From: Nisaea sediminum
GTDB taxonomy: Bacteria > Pseudomonadota > Alphaproteobacteria > Thalassobaculales > Thalassobaculaceae
Assembly (NCBI RefSeq): GCF_014904705.1
Contig: NZ_JACZCQ010000003.1
Location: 124,001 to 188,000 of the forward strand
Length of the DNA stretch: 64,000 nucleotides
Direction of reading: 5' to 3'
The translations under genes and the position numbers were made by a program. How positions within the stretch are numbered: position 1 is the first letter of the stretch; each line of letters begins with the position of its first letter. The notes below the pieces were generated by a model. That model was given only the letters and a program-made list of their open reading frames with translations, was not told the DNA's origin and searched no databases. Below are positions 9,302 through 17,878 of this stretch, one piece after another.

Positions 9302-10315
9302 TTATTCCGCCGCCATGTCCCTTCCGACGCGCAGCGCCTGCACCCGGTCCATCGCCTCCACCATCTCGTCGACCATCCTGTCGATGATGTCGCCAAGCGG
9401 CTCGATCCGGTCGGCGAAGACAGCGGACTGGCCCATTGAAAGCAGGCCCTTTTCCGGATCGCCCTCCTCGTAGGCCTCGCGCTGCAGCGTGCCGCGCACA
9501 TGCTCGCGGTAGCTCTCGTAGTCGCTGACGCCCGCCGCCTCAAGTTCGGCCACAGCCCGCGCGGTCTCGTTGTCGACCACCCGGTAGGTGTTGCGCATCG
9601 AGGCGAGCACGAGGCGGGAACTTGTCTCGTCCGCCTGCACCACGCGCTGTTTCACCGCGTCATGGCTCCAGACCTCGTCGGCGACCAGGAGACGCGTGCC
9701 GAGCACGACGCCCTCGGCTCCGAAGGCCAGCGCACCCGCAAGCTGGCGGCCGTGGCCGATACCGCCGCCGATCACCACCGGGATATCGACCCGGAGCGCG
9801 GCCAGCACCCCCTGCACCATGTTGCCGATCATGTTGAGCCCCGGATGCCCGCCGCATTCCATGCCGACCACGGAAACAGCATCAATGTCGAGCTTGGCGG
9901 CCGCCGAGACCGCGTGGCGCACGGAGGCGACCTTGTGGATCACCTTGGCGCCGCCTTCCTTCAGCTGACGCACCAGGTCCGCGGGCGGCATTGCCGCCGT
10001 TTCGAAACTGCGAACGCCCGCCTGCAAGGCGAGGTCCGCATGCCCCGAAAGCATCGCGTTCTCTTCCGGGCGTTGCGAAATGTAGAGGTTCACGCCGAAG
10101 GGATTGCCGTTCGCCAGCTGCTTCGCCTTTTCCAGCTCCTCCTTCCAGCGTTCCGGGTCGGGAAAGGTTTTCGCGGTCATGAATCCGAGACATCCGGCAT
10201 TGGCCGCTGCAGCCGCATAATTCGCGTCGGCGAGCCACATGAGGCCACCGCAGAGGATCGGATGACGGATGCCGAAAAGCTCGGTGATGCGGGTACGGAC
10301 GCTTTGCGGCCTCAT
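9302..10315 (-). CDS. Nitronate monooxygenase-type FMN oxidoreductase
   Basis: ATG at 10315 gives 337 residues. The TIM-barrel markers of the NMO/2-nitropropane dioxygenase family are present: RITELFGIRHPILCGGLMW at the N-terminus, GGHPG in the middle, IGGGIGHGRQLAGALAFGAEGVVLGTR for the FMN phosphate site, and the C-terminal MGQSA segment. The family oxidises alkyl nitronates and includes many enzymes of unknown substrate. The start codon overlaps the stop of the acyl-CoA synthetase gene as ATGA, so translation is probably coupled. With the SDR and synthetase this suggests an acyl-CoA-linked catabolic route, in which a true nitronate role is not proven. Confidence 0.88.
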   Translation of the reverse strand: MRPQSVRTRITELFGIRHPILCGGLMWLADANYAAAAANAGCLGFMTAKTFPDPERWKEELEKAKQLANGNPFGVNLYISQRPEENAMLSGHADLALQAGVRSFETAAMPPADLVRQLKEGGAKVIHKVASVRHAVSAAAKLDIDAVSVVGMECGGHPGLNMIGNMVQGVLAALRVDIPVVIGGGIGHGRQLAGALAFGAEGVVLGTRLLVADEVWSHDAVKQRVVQADETSSRLVLASMRNTYRVVDNETARAVAELEAAGVSDYESYREHVRGTLQREAYEEGDPEKGLLSMGQSAVFADRIEPLGDIIDRMVDEMVEAMDRVQALRVGRDMAAE

Positions 10316-12438
10316 GCACTTTCTCCAGACACCGGAACGATGAGCGCATCGACCGCCACCGCGCCCCTGCCCTCGGGCAGAACGACAAAGGGGTTGATAT
10401 CGATGCTGTCCAGACGATCCGCATTCGCCGCGGCGAAGACGGAAAGCTTCGCCAACGCGTCGGCCAGGGCATCGACATCCGCCGGCGGCGCGCCGCGCAC
10501 CCCTTCCAGAATCCTGAAACCCTTGATCTCCCGGATCATCCGGTGCGCCTCGTCGACCGAAAACGGCGCGAGACGGAAGCTGACATCCTTCAGCACCTCG
10601 ACGAGCACGCCGCCGAGCCCGAACATGACCGCCGGGCCGAGCACCGGATCGCGCTGCACGCCGATCACGCATTCGACGCCGCCACTCACCATCTCCGAGA
10701 CGATCACGCCGTCGAGCCGCGCATCCGGGCGCTTCTCCTTCGCCCGCGCCATGAGCGTCTCGAACCCCTCGCGCACAGCCCCCTCGCCTTCGAGGCCAAC
10801 CAGCACGCCGCCGATCTCGGTCTTGTGAGCAATGTCCGGCGACGCGATCTTGAGCACCACGCGACCGCCGAAATCCGCCGCGAACGCCACCGCCTCTTCA
10901 GGCGACGTGGCCATGAATTCACGCACCACGGGGATACCGGCGGAGGCGAGGATCTTCTTGGCCTCATGCTCAGAGGTCGCATGTCGCGGGGCCGCCAGCA
11001 CACCCACCGGAAGCTCCGGCGGCTCGCCGCGATCGGTCGAAAAAGCCTGGCCGAAGAACATCAGTCCGTTCGCCGCCGTCACCGCGGGCACCGGGTCGTC
11101 GAACAGAGGATATCCGTGCCCCTCGTAGAAGCGCCGGGTCTCTTCCGACCCCATGATGGAAAAGAAAAGGTGCTTGTCCGGCCGCTTCTCCTTCAGGGGC
11201 TTCAGGGTCTCGACAATCTCGTCCGCAACCGCCGGGATCGCCGCGCCGGTGGTCAGGAAGGAGATGACGACATCGTAGTCTCCGTCCTCCATCACGATCT
11301 TCAGACATTTGGCGATGGCGTCACGCTGGTTGAAAACCTGGCCGGTGACATCGACCGGATTGCGCGGCGACGCGAACGGCAGAAGCTCGAGGATCTTTTC
11401 CTGCCCGGCCTTCGAGAATTGCGGCATCTCGAGCCCGAGCTCGGAGGCCTTGTCCGCCATCTGCACACCGAGACCGCCCGAGATCGAGACGAAACCGATC
11501 TTCTTTCCGGCCGGGAAATGCCCGTTCTGGCAGCCATAAGCGACTTCCAGCATCTCCGGCGCATCCTCCGCGCGGTAGACTCCATACTGCCGCATCATCC
11601 CGTCGATCACAGCATCCGGACCCGCGAGCGCCGCCGTGTGCGAGGCCGCAGCTGCGGCACCGATGTCGCTGCGCCCGACCTTCACCATGATGATCGGCTT
11701 CTTAAGGCGGCGCGCCTTCTCGAAGGCGGCTTTGAGGCCCGCGCCGTCGCGCAGCCCCTCGGCATAGGACATCACCACCTTCACCGAAGGATCGTCGAGC
11801 AGGTAGGAGATGCATTCCGATAGCTCGACGTCGGATTCGTTGCCCGTCGTGATCCAGCGGCCGACCTGCAGCCCGCGTTTGCGTGCAAGGCTGAAGATAT
11901 GGGCACCGTAGGCGCCGCTCTGGCTGGCGATGGCGATCGGTCCCGGCTCCGGCGGGTCGGCCATAGGTGCGGAAGAAAACGTTCCGGTCCAGCCATTGTC
12001 GCCGTTGAAGCCGCCGAGACAGTTCGGTCCGAGGATCCGCATGCCGGTGCGGCGCGCGACCGACGTCAGCTCGGCCTGCATGGCCTCGCCTTCGGCACCG
12101 AGTTCGGAAAAGCCGGAGCTGAACACGACGCAAGCGCCGACACCCTTGGCCGCGCAGGCTTCCACCGCCTCAAGAACCAGCGACGCTGGCAGCGCCACGA
12201 TGGCCGCATCGACGGCTTCCGGCACGTCGGCGATGGAGGGATAGGCCTTCAGACCCTGCACCGTCTCCCGCTTCGGGTTCACAGGATAGATCTTCCCGGA
12301 AAACCCGAACTTCAGGGAATAGTAGATCGGTCGCCCGCCGATCCTCATCGGATCGTCCGAAGCACCGATAACGGCAAAACTTTTAGGGGCAATCAGGCGG
12401 GCCAGATTGCGTCTGCGGAGATCGCTCATGTCGTTCAT
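10312..12438 (-). CDS. ADP-forming acyl-CoA synthetase (acetate-CoA ligase family, alpha-beta fusion)
   Basis: From ATG 12438 the product is 708 residues. The first part is a CoA-binding domain (SFAVIGASDDPMRIGG, then YPVNP) and ligase-CoA domains with the SQSGAYGAHIFSLA segment and the phospho-His-type SHTAALAG stretch. The C-terminal about 230 residues form an ATP-grasp domain (GGRVVLKIASPDIAHKTEIG, MFGLGGVLVEVLKDV, DINPFVVL). Proteins of this layout make an acyl-CoA from acid, CoA and ATP, or run in reverse for ATP. Its start overlaps the SDR stop (ATGA), and its stop overlaps the NMO start (ATGA), making the middle gene of a tight three-gene unit. Confidence 0.9.
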   Translation of the reverse strand: MNDMSDLRRRNLARLIAPKSFAVIGASDDPMRIGGRPIYYSLKFGFSGKIYPVNPKRETVQGLKAYPSIADVPEAVDAAIVALPASLVLEAVEACAAKGVGACVVFSSGFSELGAEGEAMQAELTSVARRTGMRILGPNCLGGFNGDNGWTGTFSSAPMADPPEPGPIAIASQSGAYGAHIFSLARKRGLQVGRWITTGNESDVELSECISYLLDDPSVKVVMSYAEGLRDGAGLKAAFEKARRLKKPIIMVKVGRSDIGAAAAASHTAALAGPDAVIDGMMRQYGVYRAEDAPEMLEVAYGCQNGHFPAGKKIGFVSISGGLGVQMADKASELGLEMPQFSKAGQEKILELLPFASPRNPVDVTGQVFNQRDAIAKCLKIVMEDGDYDVVISFLTTGAAIPAVADEIVETLKPLKEKRPDKHLFFSIMGSEETRRFYEGHGYPLFDDPVPAVTAANGLMFFGQAFSTDRGEPPELPVGVLAAPRHATSEHEAKKILASAGIPVVREFMATSPEEAVAFAADFGGRVVLKIASPDIAHKTEIGGVLVGLEGEGAVREGFETLMARAKEKRPDARLDGVIVSEMVSGGVECVIGVQRDPVLGPAVMFGLGGVLVEVLKDVSFRLAPFSVDEAHRMIREIKGFRILEGVRGAPPADVDALADALAKLSVFAAANADRLDSIDINPFVVLPEGRGAVAVDALIVPVSGESA

Positions 12439-13157
12439 AGCGGCGCGGACCCGATGGTCAGGCCGCCACAGACATAGAGCACCTGCCCGGTGCAGAAACC
12501 GGCATCCTCGGACGCGAAGAACGCAACGGCCGCCGCCACGTCTTCCGGCTGGCCGATCCGCTTCACCGGGATTGCCGCCTCGATGGCATTGCGGCTGGCG
12601 GAGCCCGCCGGGTTGCCTTCCTCGAACATCTCCGTCGCGATCGGGCCCGGCGCCACGCAGTTCACGGTGATCCCGTCTCCGCCGGCCTCGATCGCCCAGG
12701 TCCTGGTTGCGGCCGCAATTCCGCCCTTGGTCACCGCATAAGCGCTGCGCCCGTGCTTTCCGAGCGCGGCGCGGGAGCCGATATTCACCACCCGGCCGAA
12801 CTTGCGCTTGCGCATCCCCGGCAGAAAAGCCTGCATGCACTGGTAGGGCGCGCGGACATTCACCGACATGAGATGCTGCAGGGTCTCCGGCGTCACCTCC
12901 TCGACAGTGCCGAGCGGGGCGATGCCGGCATTGTTCACCAGCACGTCGATTTCAAACTCGGATGCGATTGCCGCGAGCGCGGAGCGCGTCGCCTCGGCAT
13001 CGGAGAGGTCGGCGGTGCGGAAGGCGCCCGGGAAACTGCCCGACGGCGCGCTGCGCGCCAGGCCCACGACCTGATAACCCTTGTCCGCGAGATATTTGGC
13101 AACCGACCGGCCTATTCCACGGCTCGCACCTGTCACCAGCGCTGTTTTCTGGCCCAT
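12435..13157 (-). CDS. Short-chain dehydrogenase/reductase (FabG-like)
   Basis: A 240-residue classical SDR: TGASRGIG at 9-16, NNAG near 75-78, and catalytic Ser128, Tyr140 and Lys144 (YAVTK). ATG at 13157 follows GGGAGGAGT seven bases upstream, a strong ribosome site as expected for the first gene of an operon. It probably oxidises a beta-hydroxyacyl or similar alcohol; cofactor preference is not clear. It leads the SDR, acyl-CoA synthetase, NMO operon and is divergent from the zinc alcohol dehydrogenase, with 211 bp between them that should carry both promoters. Confidence 0.9.
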   Translation of the reverse strand: MGQKTALVTGASRGIGRSVAKYLADKGYQVVGLARSAPSGSFPGAFRTADLSDAEATRSALAAIASEFEIDVLVNNAGIAPLGTVEEVTPETLQHLMSVNVRAPYQCMQAFLPGMRKRKFGRVVNIGSRAALGKHGRSAYAVTKGGIAAATRTWAIEAGGDGITVNCVAPGPIATEMFEEGNPAGSASRNAIEAAIPVKRIGQPEDVAAAVAFFASEDAGFCTGQVLYVCGGLTIGSAPL

Positions 13158-13368
13158 CGGCCAACTCCTCCCGTTGCCCGGATCCGTGACGCCCGGTCTG
13201 ATGCCGAATTGTCACCGATCCTTTCGCGGCCTCCCCCAAAGAAACCGCGAGATTGTCATGTCCGCAGATGGCAGTCTCACTACCTTGCGAGGTTGCGCGA
13301 TGAGACATCACGTCTTACGAAAACGAAACTGAATTTCGCAAAAGCGATTATCGGGAGGAAATCGATCC

Positions 13369-14427
13369 ATGCAAATGCGGAGTTGGAAAGTCACCGATTT
13401 TGGGAAACCGCTGGAAATGATCCAGCAGGAGATCCCGGAACCGACCGGAACGGAGGTTCTCGTCAAGGTGACGCGTTGCGGGGTCTGTCACTCCGATCTT
13501 CATATCGGTGACGGCTATTTCGATCTCGGTTCCGCCGGGCGCCTGAACATGGGCGACCGCGGCGTGCCGCTGCCCCACGTGCTCGGTCACGAGATTCTCG
13601 GCGAGGTGGTCAAGGGCGGTCCGGATGCGGGGAAGGTCCCGGCGGGCGAAACCAGGCTGATCCACCCATGGATCGGCTGCGGCGAATGCTCGATCTGCAA
13701 GGCTGGCCAGGAAAACCACTGCGCCAAGCCGCGCACACTCGGTGTCTATCGGGACGGCGGCTATCAGGAATACATCCTCGTCCCGCACCCGATGTTCCTG
13801 GTCGATATCGGCGATGTCGATCCGACCGACGCGACGCCCTTCGCCTGCTCCGGCGTCACCGTCTACAGCGCAATCAAGAAAGCGCTGCCGGTACATGACG
13901 ACGAGTGGCTGGTGATCATGGGCGCCGGCGGCCTCGGCCTTGCCGCGGTCAGCATCGCCCATGCCATGGGCGTCAAGCAGGTCCTCTCCTGCGACATCGA
14001 CGACAAGAAGCTCGCCGCGGCGAAGGAAATGGGCGCGACCGCGACCCTGAACATCTCCGGCGACGATGCGGCCAAGAAGCTGGCGGAAGCCACCGGCGGC
14101 GGCCCCCGTGCCGTGGTCGACACGGTCGGCGCCAACCCGACAGCAAAGCTCGGCTATTTCTCGCTCGTGAAAGGCGGACGTTACGTGATCGTCGGTCTTT
14201 ATGGCGGCGACTTCACCGTGCCGCTGCCGACCCTGCCGCTGCGCGCCGCCTCGATGATCGGCTCCTATGTCGGCAGCCTGAAGGAGCTGAAGGAACTGAT
14301 GGAGTTGGTGAAGGCCGGCAAGGTGAAGCAGGTCCCGATCGAGACCCGGCCGATGGACCAGGTGCAGCGCACGCTGGACGACCTCCGCGCCGGCAAGATC
14401 GTCGGCCGCGTGGTGCTGACGAACTGA
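13369..14427 (+). CDS. Zinc-dependent medium-chain alcohol dehydrogenase
   Basis: The 352-residue protein has the full zinc-MDR set: catalytic zinc ligands in GVCHSDL (Cys40) and GHE (His74-Glu75), the structural zinc cysteines 104, 107, 110 and 118 (GCGECSICKAGQENHC), and a Rossmann motif GAGGLGLAAVSIA for NAD(P). A GGGAGGA box lies about eleven bases before ATG 13369. It should oxidise an alcohol or reduce an aldehyde in the cytoplasm. It is divergent from the SDR/acyl-CoA synthetase operon, so the two could serve one pathway under a shared control region, which is inference. A clear terminator follows the stop. Confidence 0.92.
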   Translation: MQMRSWKVTDFGKPLEMIQQEIPEPTGTEVLVKVTRCGVCHSDLHIGDGYFDLGSAGRLNMGDRGVPLPHVLGHEILGEVVKGGPDAGKVPAGETRLIHPWIGCGECSICKAGQENHCAKPRTLGVYRDGGYQEYILVPHPMFLVDIGDVDPTDATPFACSGVTVYSAIKKALPVHDDEWLVIMGAGGLGLAAVSIAHAMGVKQVLSCDIDDKKLAAAKEMGATATLNISGDDAAKKLAEATGGGPRAVVDTVGANPTAKLGYFSLVKGGRYVIVGLYGGDFTVPLPTLPLRAASMIGSYVGSLKELKELMELVKAGKVKQVPIETRPMDQVQRTLDDLRAGKIVGRVVLTN

Positions 14428-14439
14428 CGCATCTTTTCG

Positions 14440-14470
14440 TGCCGGGCGGGACATCTCGCCCGGCATTTTT
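14440..14470 (+). terminator. Rho-independent terminator after alcohol dehydrogenase
   Basis: A perfect 9-bp stem (TGCCGGGCG / CGCCCGGCA) with an 8-base loop is followed at once by TTTTT and a further T-rich stretch. It starts 13 bases after the stop at 14427, in the right place to end the dehydrogenase transcript before the next gene. Confidence 0.85.
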
Positions 14471-14550
14471 ATTTTCAAGATTTTACTTGTTTTTAAATCC
14501 GCGCTGCGGCTCTATCGTTTTCAAGACGCCCGACAGTACGGACCGATCCA

Positions 14551-15432
14551 ATGCATGTCCTGTTGCTCGGCGGTACCGGCTCGATCGGTTCCGCCATTCT
14601 TGACGAACTGATCGCGCACGGCCATCGGGTGACTGCCCTCGCCCGCTCCGAACGATCGGCCGACCGCCTTCGCAAGGCTGGCGCAACACCGCTTCCCGGC
14701 GATCTGACGCGCCCGTGGGACTGGGCAGGTTTCGTCACCGAAGCAGATGCTGTAATCCAAGCCGCAGCGGATTTCGATTCCGACATGGGCGGGATTGATC
14801 GTGCCCTGATCGAGGCCATTTCGTCCGCCGCTTCCGGCAGAGAGATTCCTCTCCGCCTGATCTACACGGGCGGATGCTGGCTGTTCGGCGAGACCGGGAG
14901 CACCGTCGCCGACGAGGCGATGCCTTTCGATCCGCTGCCGAGCTTCGCCTGGATGGTGGAGAACTGGCTCCGGCTTACCGAAGCTCCGGGGATTGCCCCC
15001 ATTCTGATCCACCCCGCAATGGTCTGGGACGAGGATGGCGGCGTGCTGCACCGTTATGTAGAAGCGGCCCGGAACGGGAAAGCTATCGAAATCTGGGGCG
15101 CGCCTGACGCCACATGGCCGCTGGTCCACCGCAAGGACCTCGCCTCCGCCTACCGGCTTGCGCTCGAACATGCTCCGGCGGGAGAGACCTATTGCGTCGC
15201 CGCGGAACAGGGTGTTCCGACAGGAGTCCTTGCCGACGCGGTTGCATCCTGCTTCGGTTCCAAGGTTCCGCACACGATCCTGACGGAGGCGGACGCAATC
15301 GCCCGCCATGGGGACTGGGCCGCCGGGCCGGCGCTGAAGCAGTTCATGAGTGGCGGGAAGATCTCACGAGATCTCGGCTGGAAGCCGCAATATCAGGACT
15401 GCGCGGCCTCATTCCGTTCGGCGGCTTCCTAA
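14551..15432 (+). CDS. NAD-dependent epimerase/dehydratase-like extended SDR
   Basis: The 293-residue protein begins with the dinucleotide motif LLLGGTGSIGSAI, then the arginine helix (ALARSERSADRL) that often marks NADP binding. It has HPAMVW and YCVAAE segments as in extended SDRs and nucleoside-diphosphate-sugar epimerases. The usual YxxxK is not obvious; a Trp-Met pair (FAWMVENW) stands where it might be expected, so catalysis may differ or be absent. It is preceded by an AT-rich region after the terminator at 14440-14470, likely its own promoter. It is convergent and directly adjacent (no gap) to the sulfatase stop. Confidence 0.8.
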   Translation: MHVLLLGGTGSIGSAILDELIAHGHRVTALARSERSADRLRKAGATPLPGDLTRPWDWAGFVTEADAVIQAAADFDSDMGGIDRALIEAISSAASGREIPLRLIYTGGCWLFGETGSTVADEAMPFDPLPSFAWMVENWLRLTEAPGIAPILIHPAMVWDEDGGVLHRYVEAARNGKAIEIWGAPDATWPLVHRKDLASAYRLALEHAPAGETYCVAAEQGVPTGVLADAVASCFGSKVPHTILTEADAIARHGDWAAGPALKQFMSGGKISRDLGWKPQYQDCAASFRSAAS

Positions 15433-17025
15433 TCAGGGATCTTCGGGCTTCCAGTACCCGATTAGAATGCCCTGCCGGTCTGCCCCGCCGGTCCGACGCA
15501 GGATCTCTTCATCGGAGATCGTGACGCGCAGGCGGCGATTGCGGAACCACTCGAACAGCTTCTCGTGCAGCTCCGCACGCACCTCTTCAAAGGCCGGATC
15601 GGCGCCGAGGTCGGTGAATTCCTCGGGATCCGTCTCAAGATCGAACAGCTGCGGGCGGAAGGTTTCGTGCAGGACGTATTTCCAGCGCTCCGTCCGGAGC
15701 ATGTAGCAACGTGCGTCCATCGGGGCCAGATTGAGGTCCGAGCGGGCATCGCGGCCGGAATAGTCGCTCTCGGAAACCGCGAAGCTGCGCCATTCGGTTT
15801 TGCGCCCCTCGATCAATGGGCTTAGCGACCGGCCTTCGAGCCGGTGCGCCGGTACCGTGCCGCCCGCGGCCTCGACGAAGGTCGGGACAAGATCGATGGC
15901 TTCCACCAGCGCGTCGCTGACCGAGCCTCGCGTCGTATCGGCAGAAGAGCGCGGGTCGTAGACGATCAGCGGAATGCGGACGGAGGCCTCATGGAAGAGG
16001 TCCTTCTCCCCGAGCCAGTGATCGCCGAGATAGTCGCCATGGTCGGAGGTGAAGACGATCATGGTATCGTCCAGCCTGCCCTGCCGTTCCAGTTCCTTCA
16101 TCAGCCGGCCGATTTGATCGTCGATCTGTTTGATCAGGCCCATATAGGCCGGGACGATGGTCTCCCGCGCCTCGGGACGGCGGAACAACCGGCTGTCCTT
16201 GTGCCGCATGAAGGCGGCATAGACCGGATGCGGATCCGCTTCCTCTCGCTCATCGCGCTGCACCGGCAGCATGTGCTCCGGGCCATACATCGAGGCATAG
16301 GGCTCTGGCGCGATATAGGGCCAGTGCGGCTTGATGTAGGAGAGATGCAGGCACCAGGGCCTCTCGCCCATCTCGGTGATGAAGTCGATCGCCCGGTCGG
16401 TCATGTAGGGCGTCTCGCTGTCCTCGTCGCTGACCCGCGCGGCGCCTTTGGAATGCCCCCAGTACCAGCCGTCGAGCGTCTCCCCGCCGCCGCCTTCGGT
16501 CGAGTTCGCGTGACTCGACCAGGGATTGTCGCCGCGATAGCCCTTTTGCCGGAGATAACGATTGTACGGCAGGTCCGGATCGGCGCTGTGATCGGGATGG
16601 AGGCCGTCGTCGCGCTCGTAAGGCTCGAAACCGCATTCGGAGACCAGTACGCCGTGCTCCGAGACCGGATCGAGGCCGAGCCGGGCCATGCCTTCCGCAT
16701 CTTCCTTCATGTGCGTCTTGCCGGCGAGCGCAACCCGCATGCCGAGCGGGCGCAGGTAATCCCCAAGCGTCCATTCGTCGACCCTGAGAGGATAGTTGTT
16801 CCAACCCGCCCCGTGGCTAAACATGTAGCGCCCGGTATAGAAGGACATGCGCGAGGGTCCGCAGATCGGAGACTGGCAATAGGCCCGGTCGAACCGGACG
16901 CCGCGCGCCGCAAGCGCGTCGATATGCGGCGTCTGGAGATGCGGATGGCCGGCGCTGGAGAGATAGTCCCAGCGCAACTGGTCGCACATCACAAAGAGAA
17001 TGTTTCGGACTTTGTCTCGGGACAT
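15433..17025 (-). CDS. Sulfatase / phosphonate-monoesterase-type hydrolase
   Basis: I choose ATG 17025 (530 residues) over a TTG 33 bases upstream that would overlap the MaoC-like gene. The formylglycine signature C-x-P-x-R is present as CGPSR with Cys55 as the predicted modified residue. Metal-site motifs include MCDQLRWD near 13-20 and SDHGDYLGDHWLGEKDLFHE in the C-terminal half. This arrangement fits the alkaline phosphatase superfamily branch with sulfatases and phosphonate monoester hydrolases. No signal peptide is seen, so it acts in the cytoplasm. The substrate is unknown. Activity needs a formylglycine-generating enzyme, which is not in this window. Confidence 0.88.
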   Translation of the reverse strand: MSRDKVRNILFVMCDQLRWDYLSSAGHPHLQTPHIDALAARGVRFDRAYCQSPICGPSRMSFYTGRYMFSHGAGWNNYPLRVDEWTLGDYLRPLGMRVALAGKTHMKEDAEGMARLGLDPVSEHGVLVSECGFEPYERDDGLHPDHSADPDLPYNRYLRQKGYRGDNPWSSHANSTEGGGGETLDGWYWGHSKGAARVSDEDSETPYMTDRAIDFITEMGERPWCLHLSYIKPHWPYIAPEPYASMYGPEHMLPVQRDEREEADPHPVYAAFMRHKDSRLFRRPEARETIVPAYMGLIKQIDDQIGRLMKELERQGRLDDTMIVFTSDHGDYLGDHWLGEKDLFHEASVRIPLIVYDPRSSADTTRGSVSDALVEAIDLVPTFVEAAGGTVPAHRLEGRSLSPLIEGRKTEWRSFAVSESDYSGRDARSDLNLAPMDARCYMLRTERWKYVLHETFRPQLFDLETDPEEFTDLGADPAFEEVRAELHEKLFEWFRNRRLRVTISDEEILRRTGGADRQGILIGYWKPEDP

Positions 17026-17029
17026 CGGA

Positions 17030-17854
17030 TCAGGCGTATGAGATCGACGCGACGGCAAGCTCGGCGGTGATCTTTCCGGCGGCGTTCAGCGCACGTAGCC
17101 CGTCGATGAACCCGTCCTTGCCCTTGTGCTGCCAGAGGCTCGCCTCGTCGTCCCAGAAAACCGGGCGGCGAAAGCTTGCAGACAGTTCGAACGAAACCGG
17201 CGGACCGTCCTCGGTCAGGCGTCCCATCATCCAGACCATGGTCTGCAAGCCTTGCGCGAGCGGCGCTCGGTAGCCCAGATTCGCGGCAAAGTCCGGCTCG
17301 AAATGGATCAGGTTTCCGACATCCGAGGAGAACAGCGTTACGTCCTCGGGCGTCATGGTTTTCTCGGCAACTTCTTCGAAACCCTCCCGCGGGTCGGCCG
17401 GCTTTTTGTGATCGGTTTTCGCTGCCGCGGCCGCCCATTTTTCCTTGTCAGGAACCAGACCGATAACGTCCGCGACCAGCGCGACCAGCCCGTCGCGGCG
17501 CACGAATTCGAATGTGCGGTGCAGTCGGTGTCCGCGCTCGACCTCGTCATAGGCTTCGATCCAGCCGCGCTGGGTCAGCGGCTCACCGACGGCAACTGGC
17601 TGGATCTGGCGGAAGCACTGCTCGGTCTGCACCAGCCCGTCGACCTGATGTCCCGCTTCCCGCATCGCCTTGAAACAGTCCTGCCCGAACAGGCCGGCGG
17701 CCGCCTGATCGCCATAGAGCGCCGGCTCGACACCACAGGCCCGGAGCCTGGAATCCTGATATTCCCGCGTCCGAGTGACGGGGCGCTCCGGGAATTTGAA
17801 ACCGGGATAGAACTCTTCCGTCTTGGTCCGCGGCGCGGGGGCAGAATGGATCAT
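17030..17854 (-). CDS. MaoC-like hotdog-fold dehydratase family protein
   Basis: A 274-residue protein with two hotdog-like halves. The C-terminal half carries a MaoC-type hydratase segment: DVTLFSSDVGNLIHFEPD, then LGYRAPLAQGLQTM. This corresponds to the hydratase motif region in which Asp and His act on enoyl-CoA, but here the exact D-x4-H reads with Asn at the turn (SSDVGNLIH). It ends four bases before the sulfatase start, so they are one operon. The link between a dehydratase and a sulfatase-like hydrolase is unexplained. Substrate unknown. Confidence 0.78.
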   Translation of the reverse strand: MIHSAPAPRTKTEEFYPGFKFPERPVTRTREYQDSRLRACGVEPALYGDQAAAGLFGQDCFKAMREAGHQVDGLVQTEQCFRQIQPVAVGEPLTQRGWIEAYDEVERGHRLHRTFEFVRRDGLVALVADVIGLVPDKEKWAAAAAKTDHKKPADPREGFEEVAEKTMTPEDVTLFSSDVGNLIHFEPDFAANLGYRAPLAQGLQTMVWMMGRLTEDGPPVSFELSASFRRPVFWDDEASLWQHKGKDGFIDGLRALNAAGKITAELAVASISYA

Positions 17855-17878
17855 CTCGTTCTCCAGCGCTGTGAGCCG

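Noticed and set aside
10316-10672. N-terminal extension of the nitronate monooxygenase gene
   Set aside because: The extra part is another frame of the acyl-CoA synthetase gene; the family N-terminus begins right after ATG 10315.
15844-17070. 408-codon open frame on the plus strand
   Set aside because: Antisense to the sulfatase, whose formylglycine motif and metal motifs are clear. The composition is that of a GC shadow.
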